From contig JAUPFV010000001.1 in assembly GCA_036936605.1 (NCBI GenBank), positions 117,870,771 through 117,934,770 of the forward strand: a stretch of 64,000 nt of DNA. The letters run 5' to 3'. This document shows positions 34,287-43,469 of the stretch, piece after piece. Position numbers and translations under genes: made by a program. Source of the DNA: Limnanthes douglasii subsp. nivea. Taxonomy: Eukaryota; Streptophyta; Magnoliopsida; Brassicales; Limnanthaceae. The notes beneath the pieces were generated by a model. It was not told where the DNA came from. It searched no databases and saw nothing but the letters and a program-made list of their open reading frames with translations. Positions within the stretch are counted from its first letter, which is position 1, and each line of letters begins with the position of its first letter.

Positions 34287-35970
34287 ATGGATCAGAATGC
34301 GCAGAATGTTCCACCTCTTGAGGTGGAAGTTGTAAAGGAAAATAATGAATACACTATCAAGGAGCACGATCAGTTGAGGGCTAAGATAGAGGCGTTGAGA
34401 GCCATAAACAAGCAGAGAAATGGGTTAAAGAAAACTTTGGTGCGTCAGTACTTCACCATACTAACAATCCTAGAGAGAACGAGCAGTTCCTAAAGACTCA
34501 TATCAGCTCCAAAAAACTGTATCAATCTAAGCATGTGGAGAGCTCTACATCAGAGTCCTTCAACAACTTATCTAATGAGGCAGAATTTGAAGAGTCAATT
34601 TTCTCCAGCAGTGATGAAGGACGGCCGAAAAGGAAAATAAGATTGACTAAAAAAACATTCAAGAAAAAGGGATAGGCATGACAGGCTTAAGAAACACCAT
34701 AAAAAGGGTAAGGTTTCAGCTAATCAGCATATGGGCCGATTGCTGATTGATCCCTTTGCTTACCAGTCCGAACCAGGTATTTTTGCTACTCCGAATGAAG
34801 GTACCGTTTTTAGCTGTAACAAGAAATGAAGGCGATCGCCTTTATCTGCGAAAATACTCTCCGGACACCTTCCTAAGAGGTTTGGCAGCTCTAAGATGAA
34901 GAAATATGATGGGAGCAAAGATCCGGACAATCATCTGGAACAGTTTAAGAACATTATGATGAACTTCGATGATGATGATAGACTGTTGTGTAGGGCCTTC
35001 TCTCGAACTTTCACAGGAAACGTCCTCAAATGGTATAATAGTCTCCTTCAAGGATCTATAAAAAAAATTTGATATGTTTTTGGTAACCTTCCGGAGGAAG
35101 TTCGTTGGAATCAAAGAGTTTAAGGGTAATGGGGATATCATTATCCATTGTGCTCATGATCCAAATGAGTCTCTCAAGGAGTACATCAACCGGTTTGTGA
35201 ATATAAAAAATAAGCTAGTAGATTTTTTTGAACAAGTTGCAATTTCTTCCCTCAGACAAGGTTTAAATCCGGATAATTTAGCCGATTCAGTAACTCGGAA
35301 GAAGGCTATGACCTTGGGAGGGTTGTTAAATCAGGTTGGAAAACATATTCATGTTGAGGAAACAAAGAAAACCAGAGTGCATCGCCAAATTAGGTCTACT
35401 ACTACAACATCAATCCATCAAGCTGCCAATCAGTCCGGTTACAGGTCAAATGAGACTGGACATGGATCTAACCGATTAAGGCAGGACCAGTATAACCAAA
35501 ATCAGAACCAACAAGTCAGAAACAAGAGGGGACCATGGGTTAAACGTGAGTGTTTTGCTGAATTGGGGGAAAGTGTGGCTACAATATATGACAAAACTAA
35601 AATCAAAATACACTTTAGAAAGCCATCACCATTGCAGTCACCTAGAGAAAAACGGAGTACCCATTTATGCAAATACCATAATGACATAGGGCATGATACC
35701 CATGATTTTATAGCCTTGAAACAAGAGGTCCAGAATCTCATTGAGAGAGGTAAGTTGGGGGCCTATTTCAAAAAACGAGAGGGGAGCAGACCGGATAATA
35801 CACAATCCAATGCTAATACTCCTCGAACTTCTCCTTCAAGCAATTCTGGAATGTCTACACAGGAAGATGCTATGGTGATTATTGAAAGGTTTGATATAGA
35901 CTTTGAGTACCTTGATCTAGATCCGAGTCGGAATCGGGTAGGGGTAATAACAGACAAGACTAAAAGGTAA
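34287..35970 (+). pseudogene. Gypsy gag polyprotein, broken
   Basis: Starts at ATG 34287 (EVEVVKENNEYTIKEHDQLR), with early frame breaks. The capsid block is at 34880-35340: KKYDGSKDPDNHLEQFKNIM, CRAFSRTFTGNVLKWY, then after a frameshift FRRKFVG...HDPNESLKEYINRF. The last 298 codons (35074-35967) are open and end with a zinc-type segment CKYHNDIGHDTHDFIALKQE followed by LIERGKLGAYF, typical for Tat gag C-termini. Would form the particle; not functional because of frameshifts. Confidence 0.85.
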
Positions 35971-36169
35971 TAACCTTGATCTGAAAGGTTTGATATAAAC
36001 TCTAATCATCTTTGGAAGGGACACTGTGACTGCACCTTCTAGTTCATCAAGGAGGAGGCATGTCAACAGTTTGACCACCCAGTTGGATGAAAGAATTTCC
36101 ACACACTTGTGTCAAACTCCATCTCATTTTATAGTTTTTTGATGAGGATGACCTAAGAGATATTGCAGG

Positions 36170-36645
36170 GCCTCATGAAGACGTTGCGGTAATAGGGGCA
36201 TCAATAGGGGGAAATGATATACGTTAAATCTTGATTGACACAAGCAGTTCGACAAACATCTTGTTTTTTAGCTCCTAAAAATAGAGGAGGAACCCATCGG
36301 TTATACAGCATTCAAACAGAACCATCGTGGGCTTCACAAGGAGTTCTACAGATGTGATTGGGGAATTTGAAAAAAGGTATTGTTGGGCAAATGACCTTTT
36401 AAGAAAATGGTGAGAGTACCGTTTGTTGTGGTGGATTGCCCAACATCTTACAATAAAATATTTGGGAAGTATTGGCTCTTTAGAATGCATGTTATGGCCT
36501 CTATGGTCCATTAATGTTTGAAACACCCTGTCTAGGAACAAGTAGGTGTTGTCCGGAGCAGTTAAAAGATAGCCAGGAAATGTTATGCAACGGCCCTTAC
36601 CTCTAAGTCTGTAGAAGCATTCATGATTAACATAGATTAGAAGTT
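36170..36645 (+). pseudogene. Gypsy aspartic protease, broken
   Basis: ILIDTSSSTNILFF holds the active-site D-T-S/G at about 36230-36245, directly after a stop. The following flap and VVDCPTSYN-like part (about 36420-36450, VPFVVVDCPTSYN in frame) and RKCYATAL match Tat proteases. Several frame changes occur. Confidence 0.7.
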
Positions 36646-36901
36646 ATTGGAGCCTTCCACCGATGAGAATGAAATTGATGATCCCAGGGAGGCTCCCAGT
36701 ATGAAAATTGGGACCAAGTTGGCACCAGGTTTGAAACATAGGCTGCTGTTTTTTTTAATGAGAAATCAGCTTGTCTTTGCATGGTGCAATAATGATGTTA
36801 CCGAAGTGACAGCTACTATTATTTGTCATAAATTATCCATACGAACTGATGTTGCACCGGTTGTACAGAGAATGAGGTATTTCTCTTAAGAAAAAGCAGA
36901 T

Positions 36902-37393
36902 GTGATTGTTCAAGAAGTTGATCGTTTAACCAAGATGGGCAACATAAAAGAGTCTCATTACCCTTTGTGGATTGCCAACCCTGTTTTGGTTAAGAAAAAT
37001 AATGGAAAATGGCGCATGTGTATCGACTTTACTGATCTTAATAGGGCATGTACTAAGGATCCTTATCATGTTCCTCGGATAGATCAGTTGGTGGATTCTA
37101 CTTCTGGGAATAAGTTGTTGTCTTTCATGGATGCATTTTCGGGGTATAACCAGATACCAGTAGATCCGAATGATCAAGACCATACCACTTTTATCACGGA
37201 TAGAGGTCTTCATTGTTATAAAGTGATGTCGTTAGGATTAAAAAATGATGGAGCCGCTTATCAAAGGTTAGTATATAAAGCATTTGCTAATCAGATTGGC
37301 AGAAATATGGAAGTTTATATAGATGACATGATGGTAAAGAGTTTGGAGGAAGATGGCATAAATATGACCTTCAAGAAATATTTTCCAACTTAG
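36902..37393 (+). pseudogene. Gypsy reverse transcriptase
   Basis: 163 codons open: LTKMGNIKESHYPLWIANPV, KWRMCIDFTDLNRAC (first catalytic Asp), LLSFMDAFSGYNQI, HTTFITDRGLHCYKVM and YIDDMMVKS (catalytic DD). The usual FGLKNAGATYQ appears as LGLKNDGAAYQ. The frame ends at 37393, and the next segment continues in another frame from 37399, so one frameshift separates RT palm from thumb. Confidence 0.92.
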
Positions 37394-37398
37394 AGGCT

Positions 37399-38080
37399 GT
37401 GATTTTGAAGTTAGATCATGAAAAGTGTGTTTTTGGTGTCCGATCTGGAAAATCTTTGGGCTATGCAATAAGTGAAAAAATAATTCAACCTGATCCTGAT
37501 CAGCTCAATGCTTTATTAGCAATGGATCCTCCTCATAGCATCATAGAAGTTCAAAGGTTGACCGGACGGTTGGCTGTGTTAAACAGGTTTATTTTGAGAT
37601 CATCAGACAAATGTGCTCCATTTTTCCAGGTGTTTAGGAATGACAAAGACTTTAATTGGTCTCCACAGTGTGATCAAGAATTTCTTGAAATAAATAAGCA
37701 TTTGTCTTTGCCTAAGACACTCTTTAAACATGTTCATGGGGAAAAGCTCTACATATACTTAGTTGTATCAGACTATGTGATGAGTGTTGTGCTAGTAAGA
37801 GAGGTGGATAATTACCCTTGTTCGGTGTATTACATTAACAAAAGTCTGTTGGATGTTGAAAAAAGATACCTAAAGTTAGAAAAACTAGCATTGGCCTTGG
37901 TAATTGCAGCAAGAAAGATAAGATCATACTTCCAAGCTCATTCCATTGTCGTTCGAACATCTTTTCCCTTGAAGAGTGTTCTTTAGAAAGCTGATGTATC
38001 AAGTAGAATGACCAAGTGGTCAGTTGAGCTGGGTGATTTTGATATTGATTTTGCACCGCAAACAACAATTAAAACCCAAT
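37399..38080 (+). pseudogene. Gypsy RT connection and first RNase H
   Basis: HEKCVFGVRSGKSLGYAISE, VQRLTGRLAVLNRFILRSSD, FNWSPQCDQEFLEI, LYIYLVVSDYVMSVVLVRE, and YYINKSLLDVEKRYLKLEKL then AARKIRSYFQAH. This is the thumb, connection and degenerate RNase H of gypsy pol. A stop at 37984-37986 interrupts; the frame continues to 38080 with DFDIDFAPQ (usual FDIxYxPR). Confidence 0.9.
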
Positions 38081-38082
38081 GA

Positions 38083-38556
38083 GTGGTTGACTTCTTAGTA
38101 GAATTTCATGTTGATAGATCTGTCGGACAGATATCAGAGAACCAGTCTAAAAAAGAATGGGTGGTCCAAAGTGATGGCGCATCTAGTACTATGAGATGTG
38201 GGGCTAGAATTTGTTTAACTTCTCCTTATGGTGATACTATGTACCAGGCTATATATTTTGGTTTCATGGCTTCCAACAATGAATCTCAATATGAAGCAGA
38301 TATAGTTGGTCTTAAGCTAGCCCTTATATGTGGGGCCAAGAGAGTCCGATTAATGAGTTACTCCAAATTATTCATTCACCATGCCCAAGGGAAATCTGAA
38401 ACAAAGAAAGAACAATTGATAAAATACTTGCTTATGTTGAGGGAAGTTTCTGAAAGCTTCAAGAGTATCCATTATGAACACATCCGTAGATCGGAGAATA
38501 TTGTGGCAGACTCTTTGGCAACCATACTTATTCTGAATCTTACCCTTGGATTCTGA
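38083..38556 (+). pseudogene. Second, plant-type RNase H (aRNH) of the gypsy element
   Basis: EWVVQSDGASSTMRCGARIC carries the first catalytic Asp and the SxG region. FMASNNESQYEADIVGLKLA carries the catalytic Glu. The third site, usually SDSQLV, reads MSYSKLF, so the Asp is replaced by Tyr. RRSENIVADSLATI holds the final Asp. Having this domain between RNH and IN is known for Tat/Retand/Ogre elements. It probably took over primer removal from the degenerate first RNase H. Confidence 0.9.
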
Positions 38557-38615
38557 TGTTAGAATATCCATCAATACAGACGGGCCAAGAAAAAGGTAAA
38601 GAGAATGATTAAAGT

Positions 38616-39365
38616 ATGAGCATAGTAACAATTCAACCCAAGGACTTGAGGTATGGTATTCTTCCGTTTATTTCCGATGGGATTTTGCCTCCGAAAAAAG
38701 CCATGCCTAAGAAAATCAAGTATAAGGCTCGTGGTTTCTTGGTATTAAGGAAAATTGTTTACAAGAAATATTTCAGCAGACCCTTCTTGTGTTTTTTAGG
38801 ATTTGAAGAATCCCAAGTTGTGTTATCTAAACTGCATGATGCTGAAGGTTCTGCACACTGTGGCTATAAAGCCCTAACGACGAGAGTTTTATTAGCAAGG
38901 TACTACTGGCCAACCATAATGGCAGTAACTAAAGATATAGTAAAGAAGTGTGATCCTTGCCAAAGATATGGAAATGAAATTCATGTGCCAGCAGTTCCTA
39001 TGGAATCCATATCTGAACCGATACCCTTTGATAAATGGGGGTTGGATCTGGTTGGGCCTCTTCCCATGGCATCTGATGGATGTCGAACAATCATAGTTGC
39101 TATTAACTATTTCTCGAAGTGGATAGAGGTAGCTCCCTTAGCTGGAACCACTTCTAAGGCAGTTATTAAATTCATTTTGTCTAATATATGTTGCAGATTT
39201 AGGGTTCCCCGAAAGATTACCACTGATAATGGGCCACAATTTGATAATAAAGACATGGAAATGTTCTGCACCTCAGAGGAATTCAACACTACTTTTCTTC
39301 TCATTTCCACCCTCAAGAAAATGGAGAAGTTGAAGTTGCTAACCGGACAATCTTGTCCGGGCTGA
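38616..39365 (+). pseudogene. Gypsy integrase, zinc and catalytic core
   Basis: Zinc domain: LHDAEGSAHCGYKALTTRVL with ARYYWPTIM and CDPCQRYG. The CC pair is kept, but the second His region reads HCGY. Core: WGLDLVGPLP (D1) and ITTDNGPQFD (D2). A frameshift near 39295 moves the E-bearing helix (QENGEVEVANR) into the frame that continues at 39353. Confidence 0.9.
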
Positions 39366-39880
39366 AGAAAAATCTGGAGGGAGCTGCAGGAAAGTGGCCA
39401 AGCTATCTAAAAGAAGTATTGTGGGCTTACCGAACAACATCTCGTGTTGCTACACAAGAATCCTCTTTTTCCCTTGTTTATAGAATGGATGCAATCACTC
39501 CCATAGAAGCTACTTTACCATCTCACAGAATCCAAAATTATTCCGAACCGAAAAATGATATGGTAGTCAGGAATCAGTTGGATTTGATTGAAGAAAGAAG
39601 AGTTAAAGCGCAATTGAGAACGACACATTACCAAGGTTTGATGAAGAGTATATTTGCCTCCAAAGTTAAAAGAAGAGATTTTCAATTGGGGGATAAAGTC
39701 TTAATAAAAGTATTTTTATACACCAAGGAAAAACAGTTCGGTAAGCTGGCTCCAAATTGAGAAGGTCCTTATATGGTAGATAGGAAAATTAAACCAGGAA
39801 CATACAGACTGCAAGACAAGGAAGGAAGAAAATAAAAGCACCCATGAAATGTTGAACATCTCATGTTATACTTAGAATAA
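39300..39880 (+). pseudogene. Gypsy integrase C-terminal part
   Basis: Continues the core after the frameshift: GAAGKWPSYLKEVLWAYRTT, PIEATLPSHRI, FQLGDKVLIKVF and KLAPN, then after a stop EGPYMVDRKIKPGTYRL and WNVEHLMLYL. This is the GPY/F-type target-binding end of gypsy integrases. Ends at about 39880. Confidence 0.88.
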
Positions 39881-40459
39881 AAATATTTTGTAAATATTTA
39901 CTTTTTGAATGTTAATGTAAATATTATGGGGCCATACTTTTTCCTACCCTGGTGATGCGGGGAGGTTCTAACAAGGTGTCCGAGTTTTTCAATAATATCT
40001 TATTCCTGCTTTAAAAGTCTAGTGTTAAATTCTTCGTGACTTAATCATAGTGTGAGTTGGTCGGATATTAAATACTTATTAAACACCCTGACTCTTAAAC
40101 ATCTTTGAGGTGGTCGGATACGTTAAACACTTGATTACATTTGTCAAGCATATGTGATCGGAATTATTTAACACACTTACTTAACAGATCTGAAATATTA
40201 AAGGTTATTTAAACATTACTAGTAAAGATTTCAACAAAATTCACGCAAAGAGAAATATGATATTGAAGTCTAATCGGAATAGAACCGATCCATAATTCAC
40301 AAATTCTTTGACCATTCAACGACTTTGAGTTTTAAGAAAAAAAGTTCAACAAATAACACAAAAAAATGCCTTGGTCATCCAAAGACTTTGGTTTGTTAAC
40401 AAAAAACACGTAGCATAACAGTATACCTCTGAAGTCAGGGAAGTTATGATACTAATTTG
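39881..40459 (+). other. Gypsy pol-to-LTR spacer, cut at the duplication junction
   Basis: Untranslated. Begins with GGGGCCATACTTTTTCCTAC and GATGCGGGGAGGTTCTAAC, which commonly follow pol in Tat elements. No similarity to the 5' LTR was seen before 40460, so the 3' LTR is absent here. Confidence 0.6.
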
Positions 40460-40460
40460 G

Positions 40461-40770
40461 TTCTAAGATACATTCCAGGAGTAAACTGGTAGGGTTTGCC
40501 AGAATGCCAGTGACTGATTTCATGAGAGGTTTTGCTCCTGAAGGATACTTGCATTTTCTAAGTTATAGGTTAAAAGATGAGAGTGGAGACAGAAAAGGGA
40601 TTATTAACGTTTCTGTTCGAGTAAAAGGTGGCGAAAAGCTTAATTATTGTGTCACAAAGGAAAAAAATAAAACCATGATGGAATATTACAGTTGTTCCTC
40701 CAAGGCTGCTGGTGGATATGGTGTCGGAGTTGTCATGGGGATTCCCGTATGGGGTTATAATAAACCCTAA
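40461..40770 (+). pseudogene. 5'-truncated C2-domain gene copy
   Basis: Corresponds to codons 73-174 of the C2 gene at 17105-17629. The promoter and the first 72 codons are missing, because the duplication boundary lies inside the gene. The remaining frame is open to the same TAA, with a few replacements (DFMGGF to DFMRGF, RLKGG to RVKGG, YYSGSS to YYSCSS, GAGVVTG to GVGVVMG). Without a start region it should not give a working C2 protein. The 88-codon frame from the internal Met at 40504 is what is left. Confidence 0.92.
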
Positions 40771-41090
40771 ATGTTTTTTTAAAGCATGGGTGGTTTAGTT
40801 TTATGTGAACTGTACTAACAAATGTTAATGTAAATGTTAATGTTAATGTCAAATGTCCAATTAATACCATATACATCATACTGTTACAAAGGAAAGAGAG
40901 ACGAAATCCAATTGCATACCCAAAATGTTAATATTCAATATGGAAAATAATTAAATGTGCTTACTTCAATTTTTTTTAATAAAATATGGGAGTTATATGT
41001 ATCATTGTTTTGCTTCAGTTAATTTAAATGACAACTATTATTTAGACATGGATTATGGTCTGAACGATCCATAATAACGATGTAGTATCT

Positions 41091-41099
41091 AAATATTAT
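41091..41099. repeat. MULE target-site duplication, left
   Basis: AAATATTAT, matched by ATATATTAT at 46852-46860 (8 of 9). 9 bp is the MULE norm. Confidence 0.9.
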
Positions 41100-41145
41100 G
41101 GGCAAGGTTAAATATAGATCTCATCTGGTTAGATTGAGACCCTTT
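41100..41145. repeat. MULE terminal inverted repeat, left
   Basis: GGGCAAGGTTAAATATAGAT and following CTCATCTGG ... TGAGACCC; pairs with 46806-46851. Confidence 0.8.
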
Positions 41146-41520
41146 TATGATAAAATCTATTTTGCCTATAATGAGATCCCAAAAATGATCAATTTACTGT
41201 TGATATAAAATCTTCATTTCAGTCTAACTCTTCTCTAAAAAAAATCAACATTTCTCAAATCCGAACTCACAAACACTTCAAGGTATGAATCCTATACTTA
41301 TTGATGTAATTTTTATACATTTTAGTTAGGTATTTGTAGTGATATTTAGAGTTCTAGGTTTTTTTAGAAAAATCAAATTTTAATCTAAATGTTGTTATTT
41401 TTTTTTGAATTTTTTATAGATATGTGTTAGTCTAGTGATTATCGACGTTTTGGTACCAGTTTTGTTGAATTTGATTGAGTTTTTTGGGATTTGGATTCGA
41501 TTTGAATCTTAGGGTTTCGA

Positions 41521-41641
41521 ATTGCTGTTTGTGCAAGATCGCGAGCAAGACACACGCGATCCTGCACGATTTGGGAATTACGAGTTCGCAAATCGTGCCG
41601 GATCGCACGTGGCTTGCTCGCGATCTTGCACAAACAGCAAT
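41521..41641. repeat. Near-perfect 53-bp inverted repeat (hairpin), 15-nt loop
   Basis: Left arm 41521-41573 (ATTGCTGTTTGTGCAAGATC ... GCACGATTTG), right arm 41589-41641, 49 of 53 positions complementary, loop 41574-41588. GC-rich in an AT-rich region. Lies between the left TIR and the short plus-strand frame. Could fold as RNA or cruciform, or be a transposase-binding or siRNA-generating structure; function unknown. Confidence 0.93.
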
Positions 41642-41785
41642 GGTGAAATTGCGAACTATCTGTTAGCAATTTCACCAAAATTGAGCACGCTCCGTGCGCG
41701 AATTTGTCTGTTTCGCCACCTTCTCCTATCTTATTCCCCAAAATTACTTGCATATTCACGGTGATTTTATTTCTTATATTTCAGC

Positions 41786-41923
41786 ATGCCTCGCACACGA
41801 CATACACTTGTTCGTAATTCAGGATTGGACAGTGATAACGAGCAGGAGGAGGTTGTTTCATGTTCACGGTCACGGTCACGGTCTATTGGACAGTTGACAC
41901 AACAACTAATAAGAAAACCATAA
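41786..41923 (+). CDS. Short unrecognised frame of the MULE, Arg/Ser-rich
   Basis: ATG at 41786 follows a splice-acceptor-like TTATATTTCAG. 45 codons: MPRTRHTLVRNSGLDSDNEQ, then EEVVSC, an RSRSRS dipeptide run and IGQLTQQL. Transcribed away from the left TIR, opposite to the transposase. It may be the first coding exon of a second MULE gene whose rest was replaced by the tandem repeat starting at 41901. No family recognised. Confidence 0.35.
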   Translation: MPRTRHTLVRNSGLDSDNEQEEVVSCSRSRSRSIGQLTQQLIRKP

Positions 41924-42050
41924 CTTGAAACAGCCACTAATACGAATATCACAACTTCAAACAACAACTAATAAGAAAATCACAACTTAAAATAACAACC
42001 GCTAAGAAAATCACAACTTCAACTAACAACCGCTAAGAAAATCACAATAA
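41901..42050. repeat. 31-bp tandem repeat, about five units, in the MULE
   Basis: Units of the form AACAACTAATAAGAAAATCA plus CAACTTCAAAC, with later units changing CTAATAAG to CCGCTAAG. The short frame at 41786 ends inside the first unit. Confidence 0.9.
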
Positions 42051-43469
42051 CATCAGTGGAAGGCTTAGTCGTATCTAAGTTTGTATTCCACATCATCCAC
42101 TCCCCCTTGCAATAATCATGTCCTCTAGAAATTCTACCATATCCCTTGTGATGGAGTCTATCAAGCTCAGGTTCCAGACGGAAGTTGCTTATTTCTTAAT
42201 TAACGATGGGAAGAAACACAAACGTTGTATTGGCTTGCAAAAAATGTATGTGCGTTTGATCTGGTCACGAGTACGCACAACGAGACCTCTTGTACCTAAA
42301 CGGTCGTAGTTTATATACATCGTACATAGGACACGCTCCTAAAACTGATCACTGGTATTTTCCCCCAGTATTTGGCGGGCAATCTTCACTTCTTGAAGCA
42401 TATGGTAGTCTCCGTCCGTCGTAAACTCCATATGTAAACGTTAACGAGTTTTATATTTTTGGGAATGCTATATGTTTGGCTAATGTCTTATTTTTCTTGA
42501 TTTTATGTCCTATTTTATAGTGGGCGAGTCAATTTTGGTGGGCGTTTAATATTTGGATAGGGTCTCATTATGGCGATATTCATACCCTTTCGAATGCAGT
42601 GTTGTCCTAAGCTATAATGGGGATGTGCTTCTAACCCACGTGGGTTGTAATAATGATCATGGATATGTGTGTATTTTTATATATATTATGTGTCACAATA
42701 TTAGTCGTCTACTCAGATTACGTTATCCTTACCTTACATGTGTCATTTGATTAGAATGAAAATTTTATAATATTGTTAAAAAAAATTGGTTTTGGACTCG
42801 AGAACTAAAAAAATGTCAAAATGTCAAAATTGTCACTACTTTAGGCTATTTTCAAGTTGTTTTTTTTACCTTTTTAAGAATTGTTTTCACACAAATTTAA
42901 AATTATCTGAGTAAAATGACTAATGCATAGTATTGGTAAAACAAATTGAGTTTTGGACTCGGGAAAGTTACAAAATAAGAAAATTACAAAATTTCCAGTA
43001 GTAGTTGCGAACATGGAATGTTGTAAATTGTCAAATTTGCGAACACCAAACGATGTAATTGGGCAGAATCGCGAAATTCCCATGCGCATGTTTGAGCAAT
43101 TGTAGCGTTGGTCGTGTGCAATTTTTCCACAATCCAACTTTATGTGTTCGCGAATTCGCCACTGTGCCTATTAAGTGAATTTTGTTCCACCATTTTTTGC
43201 TGAAATCGAAATTTTTATGTGGAAATAGTTATTTAAGATGGTTATTTATTTTACAATATTGTCGGAAATGGAATTTTCGAAATAAATAAAACGTGGAAGT
43301 ATCGATTACACACCGAGGTGAAAGTCAAATAAAGTATTCGTAAGTGCGAAAGTTAAAAAACAACTAATGCATAGACAAATCATGAGTCTTCGGCAAATTC
43401 CCAGACACGTGGTGGCTCTTCGCGTGCGGTCGATGCTTGGGCGGGCTTGATTTGGTTATATTTGTTGAA
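42051..43469. other. MULE interior without recognised gene
   Basis: Two short plus-strand frames (42118-42309 and 42553-42750) match nothing known to me. The latter begins inside a stretch reading AFNIWIGSHYGDIHTLSN in another frame, which could be a remnant of a second gene or a captured exon. A GCGAAC-rich patch lies at 43010-43160. Confidence 0.4.

Larger units (their letters stand above)
17319..40459 (+). repeat. Tandem segmental duplication, unit A (about 23.1 kb)
   Basis: From mid C2 gene to inside the gypsy element. Collinear with 40460-64000 in the same orientation: C2 3' half, copia remnant, minisatellite element, gypsy remnant, copia element with LTRs, G-box region, decayed MULE. 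Correspondence can be traced to A 32411 / B 64000, where the window ends. The right limit at 40459 is where unit B starts. Confidence 0.85.
33980..40459 (+). mobile_element. Ty3/gypsy Tat-lineage element with two RNase H domains, 3' end cut
   Basis: LTR end with TATA box, PBS (34217), gag, protease, RT, RNase H, second (aRNH) RNase H, integrase and C-terminal domain ending about 39880, then a 580-bp untranslated tail. No 3' LTR: the sequence passes at 40460 straight into the truncated C2 gene. The second RNase H between RNH and integrase is diagnostic for the Tat lineage. Better preserved than the other gypsy copies but broken by many stops and frameshifts. Confidence 0.88.

Noticed and set aside
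33980..40459. Endogenous pararetrovirus
   Set aside because: It has an integrase, LTR/PBS structure and Tat-type second RNase H; no movement-protein or coat-like viral region is seen.
40504..40770. Second functional C2 gene starting at an internal Met
   Set aside because: Lacks the first strands of the C2 domain and the promoter; it is explained by the duplication boundary.
41475..41666. 63-codon plus-strand frame and the overlapping minus-strand frame near 41439-41759
   Set aside because: Both are translations of the two arms of the hairpin; no independent support.
42118..42750. Captured host gene in the MULE (Pack-MULE)
   Set aside because: Two short frames are unrecognised, and no exon-like conserved motif could be assigned; kept only as unrecognised interior.
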